From: JBMDXB01 sp048594975
Lineage (GTDB): Bacteria > Acidobacteriota > Vicinamibacteria > Vicinamibacterales > 2-12-FULL-66-21
NCBI GenBank assembly: GCA_048594975.1
Contig: JBMDXQ010000146.1
Span: forward strand, 1 to 44,625
Direction: 5' to 3'
DNA: 44,625 bases
In this document: in pieces, positions 1 to 8,245 of the stretch
Layout: every line of letters starts with the position of its first letter
Numbering within the stretch: the stretch's first letter is position 1
The notes under the pieces: generated by a model
What the model was told of the DNA's origin: nothing
The model's input: only the letters and a program-made list of their open reading frames with translations
The model's database searches: none
Translations under genes and position numbers: made by a program

Positions 1-1458
1 CGACCCGGCGATTCCCGCCAGGAACGCGATTGTCATCGAGACGATCGCCGGGTTCCGGAGCGGGAAGATCGCCGCGGGCTTCCCGAACACGTCCACCCAG
101 ACCGTCGGGCTCAGGACGATCAACAGGACGGAGAGGACCGAGCCGGTGAGCATCGCGGCCACGGCGCCGGTGGTGTTGAAGCGGCGCCAGACGATCGACA
201 TCAGCAGCGGCGGGAAGTTGGCGCTGCACGCGATGGCGAACGCCAGGCCGACCATGAACGCGACGTTCTGTCCCTTGAAGAGGATGCCGAGCCCGACCGC
301 GACGGCGCCGAAGACGACCGTCGCGAGCTTCGCGACGCGGACCTGCTCGTACTCGGTGGCATCCCCCTTGCGGATCGCGTGCGTGAAGATGTCGTGCGAG
401 AGCGCGCTCGCTCCGGCGAGCGTCAGGCCTGCCACCACGGCGAGGATCGTCGCAAACGCCACCGCCGCGATGAAGCCCAGGAACGGCGTGCCGCCGAGCA
501 GCTCCGCGACGAGCGGCGCGGCCATGTTGCCCCCCGCGTCGATCCCGCGGAGCGCCTCGCGCCCCACGAGCGCCGCCGCGCCGAAGCCGACGATCGGGAT
601 GATCAGGTAGAAGTAGCCGATGAACCCCGTCGCGTACAGCACGGAGGCGCGCGCCGCCCGGGCGTCCGGCACGGTGTAGAAGCGCATCAGGATGTGCGGC
701 AGCCCGAGCAGCCCGAGCATCAGCGCGAGGCCGAGCGAGATCGCGTCCACGGGATCGGTGATCAGCCCGCCCGGCTCCAGCGCCGACTGGCCGTAGCGCG
801 CGGCCACCGATCCGTACACCTGCGCCAGCGAGAAGTCGAAGCGCGCGATGATGAGCGCCGTCAGGAGCGTGACGCCGCAGAGCAGCAGCACCGCCTTGAT
901 GATCTGGACCCAGGTCGTCGCGATCATCCCGCCGAACAGGACGTAGGCGAGCATGACCGCGCCGACCGCGATGACCGCCCAGTCGTAGCCGACGCCGAAC
1001 ATCAGCGCGATCAGGTTCCCGGCGCCGACCATCTGCGCGATCGTGTAGAACAGCACCGTCAGGATGCCGCCCAACGCCGCGGCGATGCGGACCGGGACCT
1101 GGCGCAGGCGAAACGCCACGACGTCGGCGAAGGTGAACTTGCCGAGGTTCCGCAGCGGCTCGGCTATGAGGAACATCAGCGCCGGCCAGCCCACCAGCCA
1201 GCCGGTCGCGTAGATCATCCCGTCGTAGCCGCGCAGCGCGACCAGGCCGGCAATCCCCAGGAACGACGCGGCGCTCATGTAGTCGCCGGCCAGCGCCAGG
1301 CCGTTCTGGAACGCGCTCACCGATCGCCCGGCGGCGTAGAACTCACGGGTCGAGCGCGTGCGCCGCGCCGCCCAGTAGGTCACCGCCAGCGTCAGCGCGA
1401 CGATGAGGAGGAAGAAGACGATCGCCGAGAGTGTCGGCGTGCCGAGCGACGTCTCCAT
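1..1458 (-). CDS. actP: Cation/acetate symporter, ActP-like (SSS family), C-terminus off window
   Basis: A solute:sodium symporter of the inner membrane, expected to import acetate or a short carboxylate with a cation. The reading frame is open for 486 codons from an ATG at 1458 to the window edge; ActP proteins are usually about 550 residues, so only the end is missing. The N-terminus reads METSLGTPTLSAIVFFLLIV, then AAGRSVSAFQNGLALAGDYM, which matches the conserved ActP region of TM1-TM2, followed by many hydrophobic segments. The last visible part includes SPTVWVDVFGKPAAIFP, typical of the ActP C-terminal third. The start codon overlaps the stop of the DUF485 gene (ATGA), so the two are translationally coupled, the usual yjcH-actP arrangement. 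Family assignment is firm; acetate as substrate is inferred from the DUF485 partner. Confidence 0.88.
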   Translation of the reverse strand, partial: METSLGTPTLSAIVFFLLIVALTLAVTYWAARRTRSTREFYAAGRSVSAFQNGLALAGDYMSAASFLGIAGLVALRGYDGMIYATGWLVGWPALMFLIAEPLRNLGKFTFADVVAFRLRQVPVRIAAALGGILTVLFYTIAQMVGAGNLIALMFGVGYDWAVIAVGAVMLAYVLFGGMIATTWVQIIKAVLLLCGVTLLTALIIARFDFSLAQVYGSVAARYGQSALEPGGLITDPVDAISLGLALMLGLLGLPHILMRFYTVPDARAARASVLYATGFIGYFYLIIPIVGFGAAALVGREALRGIDAGGNMAAPLVAELLGGTPFLGFIAAVAFATILAVVAGLTLAGASALSHDIFTHAIRKGDATEYEQVRVAKLATVVFGAVAVGLGILFKGQNVAFMVGLAFAIACSANFPPLLMSIVWRRFNTTGAVAAMLTGSVLSVLLIVLSPTVWVDVFGKPAAIFPLRNPAIVSMTIAFLAGIAGS

Positions 1459-1763
1459 CAGTCGTGCCGGATGCGCGCCCGCAGCCGCGCGACCTCCCGG
1501 TCGTACGTCCGGTTGGCCCACACGACGTAGGCTGCGGTCAGGACCCAGGCGCCGACGATGACCGCCGCGCCGACGGGGATGCCGATCGTGACCGTCTCCC
1601 CGATGCGGCGGGAGAGAAACGCCTTCTGCGTGGCGATGAGCAGGATGTAGCCGTAGTAGAGCACAAACAGGCAGGCCGTCAGCACGAGCGAGATCCGCCA
1701 GCGGCGGTACACCAGCCGGTGGAATTCGGGCGCATCCAGCACGGCGCGGGCTGAGCTGTTCAT
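1458..1763 (-). CDS. DUF485 membrane protein (YjcH-like)
   Basis: A 101-residue protein beginning MNSSARAVLDAPEFHRLVYR. It has two hydrophobic segments (about residues 25-45 and 58-82), the standard DUF485 topology. DUF485 proteins are almost always encoded directly before an ActP-type symporter and are thought to assist it, and here the stop codon overlaps the symporter start. A longer reading frame upstream would translate the repetitive array at 1772-1866 into Asp/Ser-rich filler, so the ATG at 1763 is preferred. No strong ribosome binding site is visible in the few bases between array and start. Confidence 0.85.
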   Translation of the reverse strand: MNSSARAVLDAPEFHRLVYRRWRISLVLTACLFVLYYGYILLIATQKAFLSRRIGETVTIGIPVGAAVIVGAWVLTAAYVVWANRTYDREVARLRARIRHD

Positions 1764-1771
1764 CGGTGGTT

Positions 1772-1866
1772 TGTCGAAAGTCGATAGTCGATAGTCAGAG
1801 TCTGAGGCAGAGTCAGAGTCAGGGTCAGAATCAGGGTCAGAATCAGCGTCAGTAGGAGAATCAGGC
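1772..1866. repeat. Degenerate GTCAGA-type array, left arm of an inverted pair
   Basis: Intergenic stretch made of imperfect 6-base units (GTCAGA, GTCAGG, ATCAGG and similar). It opens with GTCGAAAGTCGATAGTCG. The same order of words appears, reverse-complemented, at 2763-2884 on the other side of the hydratase gene. The array fills nearly the whole space between that gene and the DUF485 start. Confidence 0.8.
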
Positions 1867-1923
1867 AATAGAGTCCAGCTTCCGTGACGCCGGAGCAAGC
1901 CTACCCGACCGAGCCGGAAACAC

Positions 1924-2748
1924 TCAACCTTTCTCCAACGGCGGCCCGTTGCGCGGTGGCGCGGGGCCCTCTTTCTGCCGGAAATCGCATCTGCCTGTTT
2001 TTCGCCGCGCCAGGAACGCCTCGATGCCATCGGTCGCGCCGGGCTCGTTCATCAGCTGCTCGAGGTAAACCCGCTCCGCGTCCCGCAGCTGGGCGCCGAG
2101 GGCGCGACGGACGTCGGCGCGGACGGTCGCCGACGCGTACCGCAGGGCGGAAGCGGACCGCGGGAGAAACGTCGATTGAAGCCAGGCATCGACAGCCGTT
2201 TCGAGGTTGCCGGTCAGCACGACCTTCGTCGCGAGCCCCGCTGCGGCAGCCTCGCGGCCTGAAATCGACTCCCCCGTCAGCACCAGCGCCGACGCTCGCG
2301 CGGCCCCGACGCGCACGGGCAGCAGCACCGAACCCGCGGGCGGAAAGACCCCCAGCTTGATCTCGGGCAGGCCGAACTGCGCGTCCTCCTCCGCGATGAC
2401 GAGGTCGCACGCGAGTACGGCCTCCCACCCGCCGCCCAGGCAGAGCCCTCGAACCGTCGCAATCGTCGGTACGGACAGCGCGGCGAGGCGCCGAAGCAGC
2501 CCGTGAAGTGCCGCAAGCGCCCCCGCGATTTCACCGGCGCGGTGCTCCTGGATGCTTGCACCGACGCTGAAGTTCGGCCCGTCAGCGCCCAGCACCACCG
2601 CCACGAGATCCGTTCGCGCTGCGAGCGTCCCGCACCCTGCGTCGAGCTCACCGATCATCGTCCGGTCGAGGATGTTCGTCGGCGGTGCCGCCATCGTCAG
2701 CCGCGCCACCCTGCCGCCGTCCGTGAAGTCGAGCCGTACCTTGCCCAT
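1924..2748 (-). CDS. Enoyl-CoA hydratase/isomerase family, cyclohexa-1,5-dienecarbonyl-CoA hydratase-like
   Basis: A 274-residue crotonase-fold enzyme starting MGKVRLDFTDGG at ATG 2748, with GAGGGG six bases upstream. The two oxyanion-hole regions are visible: PNFSVGASIQEH (about residues 59-70) and CLGGGWEAVLACD (about 99-111), followed by FGLPEIKLGVFPP. The wording around FSVGAS-EEH, FHGLLRRLA-like, and PEI-LGVFPP resembles cyclohexa-1,5-diene-1-carbonyl-CoA hydratase (Dch/BamR type) of anaerobic benzoyl-CoA degradation, from memory of that family. No other benzoyl-CoA gene is present in the window, so a general 2-enoyl-CoA hydratase remains possible. The gene is flanked on both sides by inverted hexamer arrays. 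The much longer open frame upstream is antisense to the dehydrogenase gene and is not coding. Confidence 0.85.
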   Translation of the reverse strand: MGKVRLDFTDGGRVARLTMAAPPTNILDRTMIGELDAGCGTLAARTDLVAVVLGADGPNFSVGASIQEHRAGEIAGALAALHGLLRRLAALSVPTIATVRGLCLGGGWEAVLACDLVIAEEDAQFGLPEIKLGVFPPAGSVLLPVRVGAARASALVLTGESISGREAAAAGLATKVVLTGNLETAVDAWLQSTFLPRSASALRYASATVRADVRRALGAQLRDAERVYLEQLMNEPGATDGIEAFLARRKTGRCDFRQKEGPAPPRNGPPLEKG

Positions 2749-2762
2749 CGGCTGCCCCTCAT

Positions 2763-2884
2763 CCGATTCTGGCTCGGATTCTGCTCGATTCTGACTCTGG
2801 GTTCGGACCCTGGATTCTGACCTCTGACCCTGGATCCTAACCCTGACTCTGCCGCTGACTCCGACTGTCGACTTTGACTGACCC
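2763..2884. repeat. Degenerate TCTGAC-type array, right arm of an inverted pair
   Basis: Imperfect 6-base units (ATTCTG, ACTCTG, ACCCTG and similar) ending in CGACTGTCGACTTTGAC. This is the reverse complement, in the same word order, of the array at 1772-1866. It occupies about half of the 261-base space between the divergent hydratase and dehydrogenase genes, where their promoters should lie. Confidence 0.8.
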
Positions 2885-3009
2885 CGGCAATCTCTTTGCT
2901 CTTCCCGACCCCGATCCGGACGAAAACGGCCGAAAACCGGCGCGCGGTGGCGGAACTCCGGCACGCCCGCCCGCCGGGAAGGACGCCGGCTGCCGGATTC
3001 CCATAACCC

Positions 3010-4155
3010 ATGGCAAAGCATCGAATTGGGTGGCTTCCCGGAGACGGAATCGGCGTCGACGTCCTGCAGGCGGCACGGCTCGTGCTCGACGCGGTGGAGC
3101 TCGACGCGGAGTACGTGCACGGCGACATCGGCTGGGAGTACTGGTGCCGCGAGGGGGACGCCCTCCCGCCCCGCACCATCGAACTGCTGCGCACCGTGCG
3201 TACTGCGGTGTTCGGCGCCATCACCTCGAAGCCGGTCAAGGCCGCCGAGGCCGAGCTCGCGCCGGCGTTGCGCGGCACCGGCCTCGTCTACCGTTCCCCG
3301 ATCGTCCGCATGCGGCAGCTGTTCGAGCTCTACGTCTGCCTGCGGCCGTGCAAGGCCTATCGCGGAAATCCGCTCAACTACCGGGAGGACGTCGATCTCG
3401 TCGTGTTCCGCGAGAACACCGAGGACCTCTACGCCGGGGTCGAGTTCCATCCCGTGCCGCCCGAAGGGGCGGCGGCGCTCCAGCGCGCCTCCCGGCCGTT
3501 CGCGCCGTTTGCCGCGATACCCCCCGACGAGCTGGCCATCTCCTGCAAGGTCAACACGCGGCGGGGGTCCGAGCGCATCGTCCGCGCGGCCTTCGACTTC
3601 GCGCGGACGCACGGTCGGCGCAAGGTCACGATCGTCCACAAGGCGAACGTCGTGCGCGCCACCGACGGCCTCTTCCTCGAGACCGCGCGCGAGGTGGCGC
3701 GCAGCTACCCCGACATCGTGGTGGACGACGCGAACGTCGACGCGATCACGATGTGGCTGCTGAAGAACCCGAAGAACTACGACGTGTTGGTGGCGCCGAA
3801 CCTGTACGGCGACATCATCTCGGACCTGTGCGCGCAGATGGTCGGCGGGCTCGGCTTCGGCTGCTCGGCAAACATCGGCGATGCCCTCGCCGTCTTCGAG
3901 CCGACGCACGGCTCGGCGCCGAAGTACGCCGGCCAGTACCGTGTCAATCCGATTGCGACGGTGCTCAGTCTGGTGATGATGCTCGACTGGCTCGGCGAGG
4001 CCGACAAGTCCGCCCGGCTCGAAGCGGCGGTCGCCGCGGTGCTCGCCGAGGGCAGCGTGCGCACCTACGACATGGGCGGAACCCACTCGACCATGGACAT
4101 GGCCGCCGCCATCGCCTCGGCGGTGCGGCACGGCGCCGTCGCGATTCATGTCTGA
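3010..4155 (+). CDS. Isocitrate/isopropylmalate dehydrogenase family protein
   Basis: A 381-residue NAD(P)-dependent beta-decarboxylating dehydrogenase: it oxidises a 2-hydroxy-3-carboxy acid and releases CO2, giving a 2-oxoacid. The opening IGWLPGDGIGVDV is the family N-terminus. The substrate-loop region VRMRQLFELYVCLRPC and the FRENTEDLYAGVE motif (about residues 137-149) are closer to isocitrate dehydrogenase than to LeuB. The metal-site region NLYGDIISDLCAQMVGG and the cofactor region FEPTHGSAPKYAGQ are complete. It heads an operon with HMG-CoA-lyase-like, CoA-transferase and aconitase-family genes and overlaps the next gene by 8 bases. This context argues against the TCA-cycle enzyme itself. 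Possible substrates are isocitrate, homoisocitrate or a 3-alkylmalate; the sequence alone does not decide. Confidence 0.9.
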   Translation: MAKHRIGWLPGDGIGVDVLQAARLVLDAVELDAEYVHGDIGWEYWCREGDALPPRTIELLRTVRTAVFGAITSKPVKAAEAELAPALRGTGLVYRSPIVRMRQLFELYVCLRPCKAYRGNPLNYREDVDLVVFRENTEDLYAGVEFHPVPPEGAAALQRASRPFAPFAAIPPDELAISCKVNTRRGSERIVRAAFDFARTHGRRKVTIVHKANVVRATDGLFLETAREVARSYPDIVVDDANVDAITMWLLKNPKNYDVLVAPNLYGDIISDLCAQMVGGLGFGCSANIGDALAVFEPTHGSAPKYAGQYRVNPIATVLSLVMMLDWLGEADKSARLEAAVAAVLAEGSVRTYDMGGTHSTMDMAAAIASAVRHGAVAIHV

Positions 4156-5050
4156 GCCGCTGATCCACGAGGTCGGGATGCGCGACGGCCTGCAGGCCGA
4201 GCAGGCGATCGTGCCGACCGACCGCAAGATCGCGTGGATCGAGAAGCTCATGGCGTCGGGCGTGGACGTCGTCCAGGCGGGCTCCTTCGTGAACCCCGCC
4301 GTCCTGCCGCAGATGGCGGACACGGACGCTGTGTTCCGTCACCTGGCGGCGCGCCGCCCGCTGGCCGCGCGCCTCTCGGCGCTCGTGCTCAACGAGAAGG
4401 GCCTCGAGCGCGGGTTGGCCGCAGGCGTCGACTACTTCTGCATGGGCGTGTCGGCGAGCGAAACGCACAGCCGCAAGAACACGGGGATGAGCACGGCGGA
4501 GGCCACCGGGCGAATCCTGGCGATGGCGCACCGCGCCGTGCAGGCGGGCGCGACGGTGCAGCTGTCGGTGCAGTCGGCATTCGGCTGCGGCTACGAGGGG
4601 GCGATTCCGCCGGCGCGGGTGCTCGCGATCGCAAAGGGCTTCCTGGCCGAAGGGTTCCGCACCGTCAGCCTGGCGGATACCGCCGGCCATGCGACGCCGG
4701 CGCGCGTCACCGCGCTGTTCGAGGCGCTGATGACCGCCGCGCCCGGCGCCGACTACGCCTGCCACTTTCACGACACCTACGGGCTGGCGATGGCCAACGC
4801 GTGCGCGGCGCTGGACGCCGGCGTGGTCTCGTTCGAGACGGCGATCGGCGGCCTCGGCGGCTGCCCGTTCACGGCGCTGGCCGGGGGCAACCTGTGCACG
4901 GAGGACTTCGTGCACATGCTGCAGCGCGCGCACCTGCGGACGCGCATCGACCTGAGCGCGCTCATCGACGTGGCGCGCGAGGCGGGCGTCTTGTTCAACC
5001 GCACGCTTCCCGGCGTCGTGCACCGTACGGGGCCGATCCCATGGGCGTGA
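4148..5050 (+). CDS. HMG-CoA lyase-like enzyme (DRE-TIM family)
   Basis: A 300-residue protein of the HMG-CoA lyase branch of the DRE-TIM metallolyases, which cleave a 3-hydroxy-3-methylacyl-CoA (HMG-CoA, or citramalyl-CoA in relatives) to acetyl-CoA and a keto acid. The family signature EVGMRDGLQ lies near residues 8-16. SFVNPAVLPQMADTD, the conserved HFHDTYG metal-binding motif (HDTY around residue 204) and GGLGGCPF near residues 236-243 with its catalytic-loop Cys are all present. It overlaps the dehydrogenase before it by 8 bases and the CoA-transferase after it by 10, so it is part of a coupled operon. Whether HMG-CoA, citramalyl-CoA or a homologue is the substrate is unknown; the neighbours suggest a branched malate. 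Confidence 0.88.
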   Translation: MSEPLIHEVGMRDGLQAEQAIVPTDRKIAWIEKLMASGVDVVQAGSFVNPAVLPQMADTDAVFRHLAARRPLAARLSALVLNEKGLERGLAAGVDYFCMGVSASETHSRKNTGMSTAEATGRILAMAHRAVQAGATVQLSVQSAFGCGYEGAIPPARVLAIAKGFLAEGFRTVSLADTAGHATPARVTALFEALMTAAPGADYACHFHDTYGLAMANACAALDAGVVSFETAIGGLGGCPFTALAGGNLCTEDFVHMLQRAHLRTRIDLSALIDVAREAGVLFNRTLPGVVHRTGPIPWA

Positions 5051-6240
5051 AGCTGCTCGACGGCATCCGCGTCCTGGACCTGACCAACGTGCTCGCCGGC
5101 CCGTTCGCGACCGCGCACCTCGCGCTGCTCGGCGCCGACGTCGTCAAGATCGAGCATCCCGACGGCGGCGACCTGGCGCGCAAGCTGGGCGCGGTACCGC
5201 ACCTCAACGCCGCGTTGATGGGCACCAGCTTCCTCGCACAGAACGCGAACAAGCGATCGCTGACGCTCAACCTGAAGGACGATCGCGGCCGCGAGGTTCT
5301 GCTCCGCCTGGCCGGGGGGGCCGACGTCCTGGTCGAGAACTTCCGCCCCGGGGTGATGGCGCGCCTCGGCTGCGCGTGGGAATCGCTCCGCCAGGTCAAC
5401 CCGCGCCTCGTCTACTGCGCGATCTCCGGCTTCGGGCAGACCGGGCCCGACGCCTTCAAGCCGGCGTACGACCAGATCATCCAGGGGCTGAGCGGGGTGA
5501 TGGCGATCAACGGCGACGAGCGCCTCACCCCTTTGCGTTGCGGCTTCCCGGTCTGCGACACCGTCGGCGGGCTCAACGCCGCCTTCGCCATCATGGCCGC
5601 GCTGTACCACCGCGCGCGCACCGGCGAGGGGCAGTTCATCGACGTCGCGCTGCTCGACTCGATCATGCCGCTGCTCGGCTGGGTGGCGGCCAACTGGTTG
5701 ATCGGCGGCGTGCCGCCGCAGCCGATGGGCAACGACAACTTCACCGCCGCTCCTTCGGGGACGTTTCCGACGGCGGATGGCTTCATCAACATCGCCGCCA
5801 ACCAGCAGGAGCAGTGGGAGGCGCTCGCCGAGATCGTCGGCGTGCCCGAGCTGAAGGCGGACGAACGGTTCAGGCAGCGCGACGCCCGCAAGCGCAACCG
5901 CCCCGCACTCACACGGCTGCTCGAGCCGAAGCTGCGGCAGCGGCCCACGGCGGAGTGGGTGTGCGCGCTGAACCGGGCGGGCGTGCCCGCCGGCGCCATC
6001 CCCTCGCTGCAGGACGCGCTCGCCTCCGCGCAGGTGGCGCACCGCGGCACGCTGCAGACGGTCCTGGCGCCCGGGATCGGCGACCTGCAACTGTTCTCGA
6101 CGACGGCGAAATTCGAGCGTACGCCGGGGCGCGTGGACGCGCCGCCGCCGCGCCTCGGCGCCGACAGCGACGCCGTCCTGCAGGACGCGGGCTATTCCGG
6201 CGACGAGATCGCCGCGCTGCGCGCGGCGGGAGTGGTGTAG
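5041..6240 (+). CDS. CaiB/BaiF (class III) CoA-transferase
   Basis: A 399-residue formyl-CoA-transferase-type enzyme that moves CoA between carboxylic acids through an enzyme-linked anhydride. The N-terminus LLDGIRVLDLTNVLAGPFAT and the GADVVKIEHPDGGD motif are classic. The motif KPAYDQIIQGLSG (about residues 140-152) carries the expected catalytic Asp in YD. The start ATG at 5041 lies within the end of the lyase gene. In this operon it would activate or release the acid on which the HMG-CoA-lyase-like enzyme acts, as itaconate or citramalate CoA-transferases do in known routes. It ends three bases before the next start. Family call is firm, substrate is inference. Confidence 0.92.
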   Translation: MGVKLLDGIRVLDLTNVLAGPFATAHLALLGADVVKIEHPDGGDLARKLGAVPHLNAALMGTSFLAQNANKRSLTLNLKDDRGREVLLRLAGGADVLVENFRPGVMARLGCAWESLRQVNPRLVYCAISGFGQTGPDAFKPAYDQIIQGLSGVMAINGDERLTPLRCGFPVCDTVGGLNAAFAIMAALYHRARTGEGQFIDVALLDSIMPLLGWVAANWLIGGVPPQPMGNDNFTAAPSGTFPTADGFINIAANQQEQWEALAEIVGVPELKADERFRQRDARKRNRPALTRLLEPKLRQRPTAEWVCALNRAGVPAGAIPSLQDALASAQVAHRGTLQTVLAPGIGDLQLFSTTAKFERTPGRVDAPPPRLGADSDAVLQDAGYSGDEIAALRAAGVV

Positions 6241-6243
6241 GCC

Positions 6244-7539
6244 ATGCAGGCAGCCAGCAGGGGAATGACCATCGCGGAGAAGATCCTGGCGCGCGCGAGC
6301 GGACGCGCCGCCATCGCCGCGGGCGAGGTCGTCGAGCCGGCCGTGGATCTCGCCATGTCGCACGAGAACGCTGCGCTGGTGATCAACCAGTTCGCCGAGA
6401 TCTTCAGAGGCACGGGCCGCGAGCCGCGCCTGTGGGACCCGGCGAAGATCGCGATCGTGTTCGACCACCGCGTCCCCGCCGAAAGCGCGAAAACCGCGAC
6501 CAACCAGCACCGTGTCCGCGAGTTCGTTCGCGCCCACGGCATCGAGAAGTTCCACGACGTGCGCGGCGACCGGGGCGGCATCTGCCACCAGGTCTTGGCC
6601 GAGTACGGCTATGACCGGCCCGGCGCGGTCATCGTCGGCACCGACAGCCACACGACGAGCCACGGCGCCTTCGGCGCGTTCGCCTTCGGGATCGGCGCGA
6701 CCGAGATGGCCGCCGTCTGGGCGATCGGCCGCGTGCTGAACGTGGAAGTGCCGGCGACGATCAAGGTGATCGTTCGCGGCGCGCTGCCCGGGGGTGTCCA
6801 GCCGAAGGACGTCGTGCTGCACCTCATCGGCCGCATCGGGGCGGAGGGCGCGAACTTCCGTGTTCTCGAGTTCCACGGCGACACGATTCAGCGCCTGACG
6901 ATGTCCGGCCGCCTCGTGCTGTGCAACATGGCGGTGGAAGCGGGCGCGACGTCGGGGATCGTCCCCGCCGACGCCGAAACCATCCGCTACCTGCGCGACG
7001 AGGCGGGCGTGACCGATGACGTTCCGCGCATCGGCTCGGACCGCGGCGCCGTATACGAACGCGTGATCGAGATCGACGCCGCCGTGCTGGTGCCACAGGT
7101 CGCCTGCCCGCACGCCGTCGACCAGGTGAAGCCGGTGACGGCGCTCAAGAACACGCGCGTGGACCAAATAGTGATTGGGTCGTGTACCAACGGGCGGCTC
7201 GACGATCTCGAGACGGCCGCGGCCATCGTCCGCGGCAAGCGCGTAGCGCAGGGCGTGAGGCTCCTGGTCTTCCCCGCCTCGTGGCGCATCTACCACGAGG
7301 CGATGCAGCGCGGCTACCTCGCCGACCTGATCGAGGCTGGCGCGGTCGTGATGAACCCGGGATGCGGCTGCTGTCTCGGCGTGCACCAGGGGGCACTCGG
7401 CGACGGCGAGGTGGCGCTCTCGACCACCAACCGCAACTTCAAGGGGCGGATGGGCAACCCGAACGCGTCCGTGTACCTGTGCTCCCCCGCCGTGGCGGCA
7501 GCGAGCGCGCTCACCGGCACCATCTCCGACCCGAGGTAA
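6244..7539 (+). CDS. Aconitase-family hydro-lyase, large subunit (LeuC/homoaconitase-like)
   Basis: A 431-residue [4Fe-4S] dehydratase subunit that isomerises a hydroxy di- or tricarboxylate by dehydration and rehydration. Cluster ligands are visible in VIGSCTNGRLDDLE and MNPGCGCCLGVH; the substrate-site regions VFDHRVPAESAKTATNQ and GTDSHTTSHGAFGAFAFGIG are intact. It pairs with the small subunit starting at 7545. At about 430 residues it is the short, two-subunit LeuC/HacA-type form rather than full-length aconitase. An ATG seven codons in (6265) is an alternative start; the match to related proteins (MTIAEKILARASG) slightly favours it. Candidates for substrate are isopropylmalate, citramalate/methylmalate, homocitrate or dimethylmalate. 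Confidence 0.9.
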   Translation: MQAASRGMTIAEKILARASGRAAIAAGEVVEPAVDLAMSHENAALVINQFAEIFRGTGREPRLWDPAKIAIVFDHRVPAESAKTATNQHRVREFVRAHGIEKFHDVRGDRGGICHQVLAEYGYDRPGAVIVGTDSHTTSHGAFGAFAFGIGATEMAAVWAIGRVLNVEVPATIKVIVRGALPGGVQPKDVVLHLIGRIGAEGANFRVLEFHGDTIQRLTMSGRLVLCNMAVEAGATSGIVPADAETIRYLRDEAGVTDDVPRIGSDRGAVYERVIEIDAAVLVPQVACPHAVDQVKPVTALKNTRVDQIVIGSCTNGRLDDLETAAAIVRGKRVAQGVRLLVFPASWRIYHEAMQRGYLADLIEAGAVVMNPGCGCCLGVHQGALGDGEVALSTTNRNFKGRMGNPNASVYLCSPAVAAASALTGTISDPR

Positions 7540-7544
7540 CGGCG

Positions 7545-8033
7545 ATGCCGACTGTCGTACTCGCGCTTGGCGACGACGTCTCGACCGACACGATCTATCC
7601 GGGACGCTTCATGGCGACGGTGCTGCCGTCGGAGACCCCCCAGCACGCGTTTGCCGACCAGGCGGCGTTCAACGCGCGGCTGCGATCCGGCGCGATCGAG
7701 CCTGGTAGCGTCATTGTTGGCGGGCACAACTTCGGGTGCGGATCGTCGCGCGAACAGGCGGCCTCCTGCCTGAAGGGGCCTGAACTGACCGTCATCGCCC
7801 GCGGCTTCGCGCGGATCTTCCTGCAGAACGCCGTCAACCTCGGGCTGCGGACGGTCCACTGTCCGCGCATCGAAGCCGCGGAAGGCGACGACCTGCACAT
7901 CAGCGCCAAAGAGGTGCTCAACACGACAACCGGGAAGAGTTTCCCCATCGTCCCGCTGCCGCCGGCGCGCCAGGCGATCGTCGATGCAGGAGGCTTGATC
8001 CCCTACGTCCGGAAGGCTCTGCAGAAGGTGTAG
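7545..8033 (+). CDS. Aconitase-family hydro-lyase, small subunit (LeuD-like)
   Basis: A 162-residue swivel-domain subunit that completes the active site of the large subunit encoded five bases upstream. It shows LGDDVSTDTIYPGRF near the start and the hallmark GHNFGCGSSREQAA loop (about residues 65-78), whose Ser-Arg pair acts on substrate in the family. IARGFARIFLQNAVNLGLRTV is also conserved. It is the last gene of the five-gene operon that begins at 3010; a 212-base gap with no recognised feature separates it from the amidase gene at 8246. Confidence 0.9.
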   Translation: MPTVVLALGDDVSTDTIYPGRFMATVLPSETPQHAFADQAAFNARLRSGAIEPGSVIVGGHNFGCGSSREQAASCLKGPELTVIARGFARIFLQNAVNLGLRTVHCPRIEAAEGDDLHISAKEVLNTTTGKSFPIVPLPPARQAIVDAGGLIPYVRKALQKV

Positions 8034-8245
8034 GGCAGGCCTTCAGGTTTGCCGTGCAGCCTTGGAGGCCCACCCGAACGCGAAGGCACGGCGCCCCTCA
8101 TCCTCGCGGTACTTCGGTCAGCAGGTCAGCATTTCTCAGGGCGCGTGGGGCCCTACAGCGTCGCACTGACGGTCGACGACAGTTGCACGACCACCTCCCC
8201 GGACTGGCGGGCGGGTCCCGTATCAGCTACGATCGCGCACCAGCC

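Noticed and set aside
379..1530. 383-codon plus-strand frame at the window start
   Set aside because: Arg/Asp/His-rich shadow opposite the ActP-like gene, whose translation gives conserved membrane segments.
2749..4323. Long minus-strand open frame extending the hydratase upstream to 4323
   Set aside because: It runs antisense to the dehydrogenase gene, is rich in His/Arg/Val typical of shadow frames and includes the repeat array; the hydratase has its own start and ribosome binding site.
4777..7386. 869-codon minus-strand frame
   Set aside because: Antisense to lyase, CoA-transferase and LeuC-like genes, with Arg/Ala/His-rich low-complexity translation and no family match.
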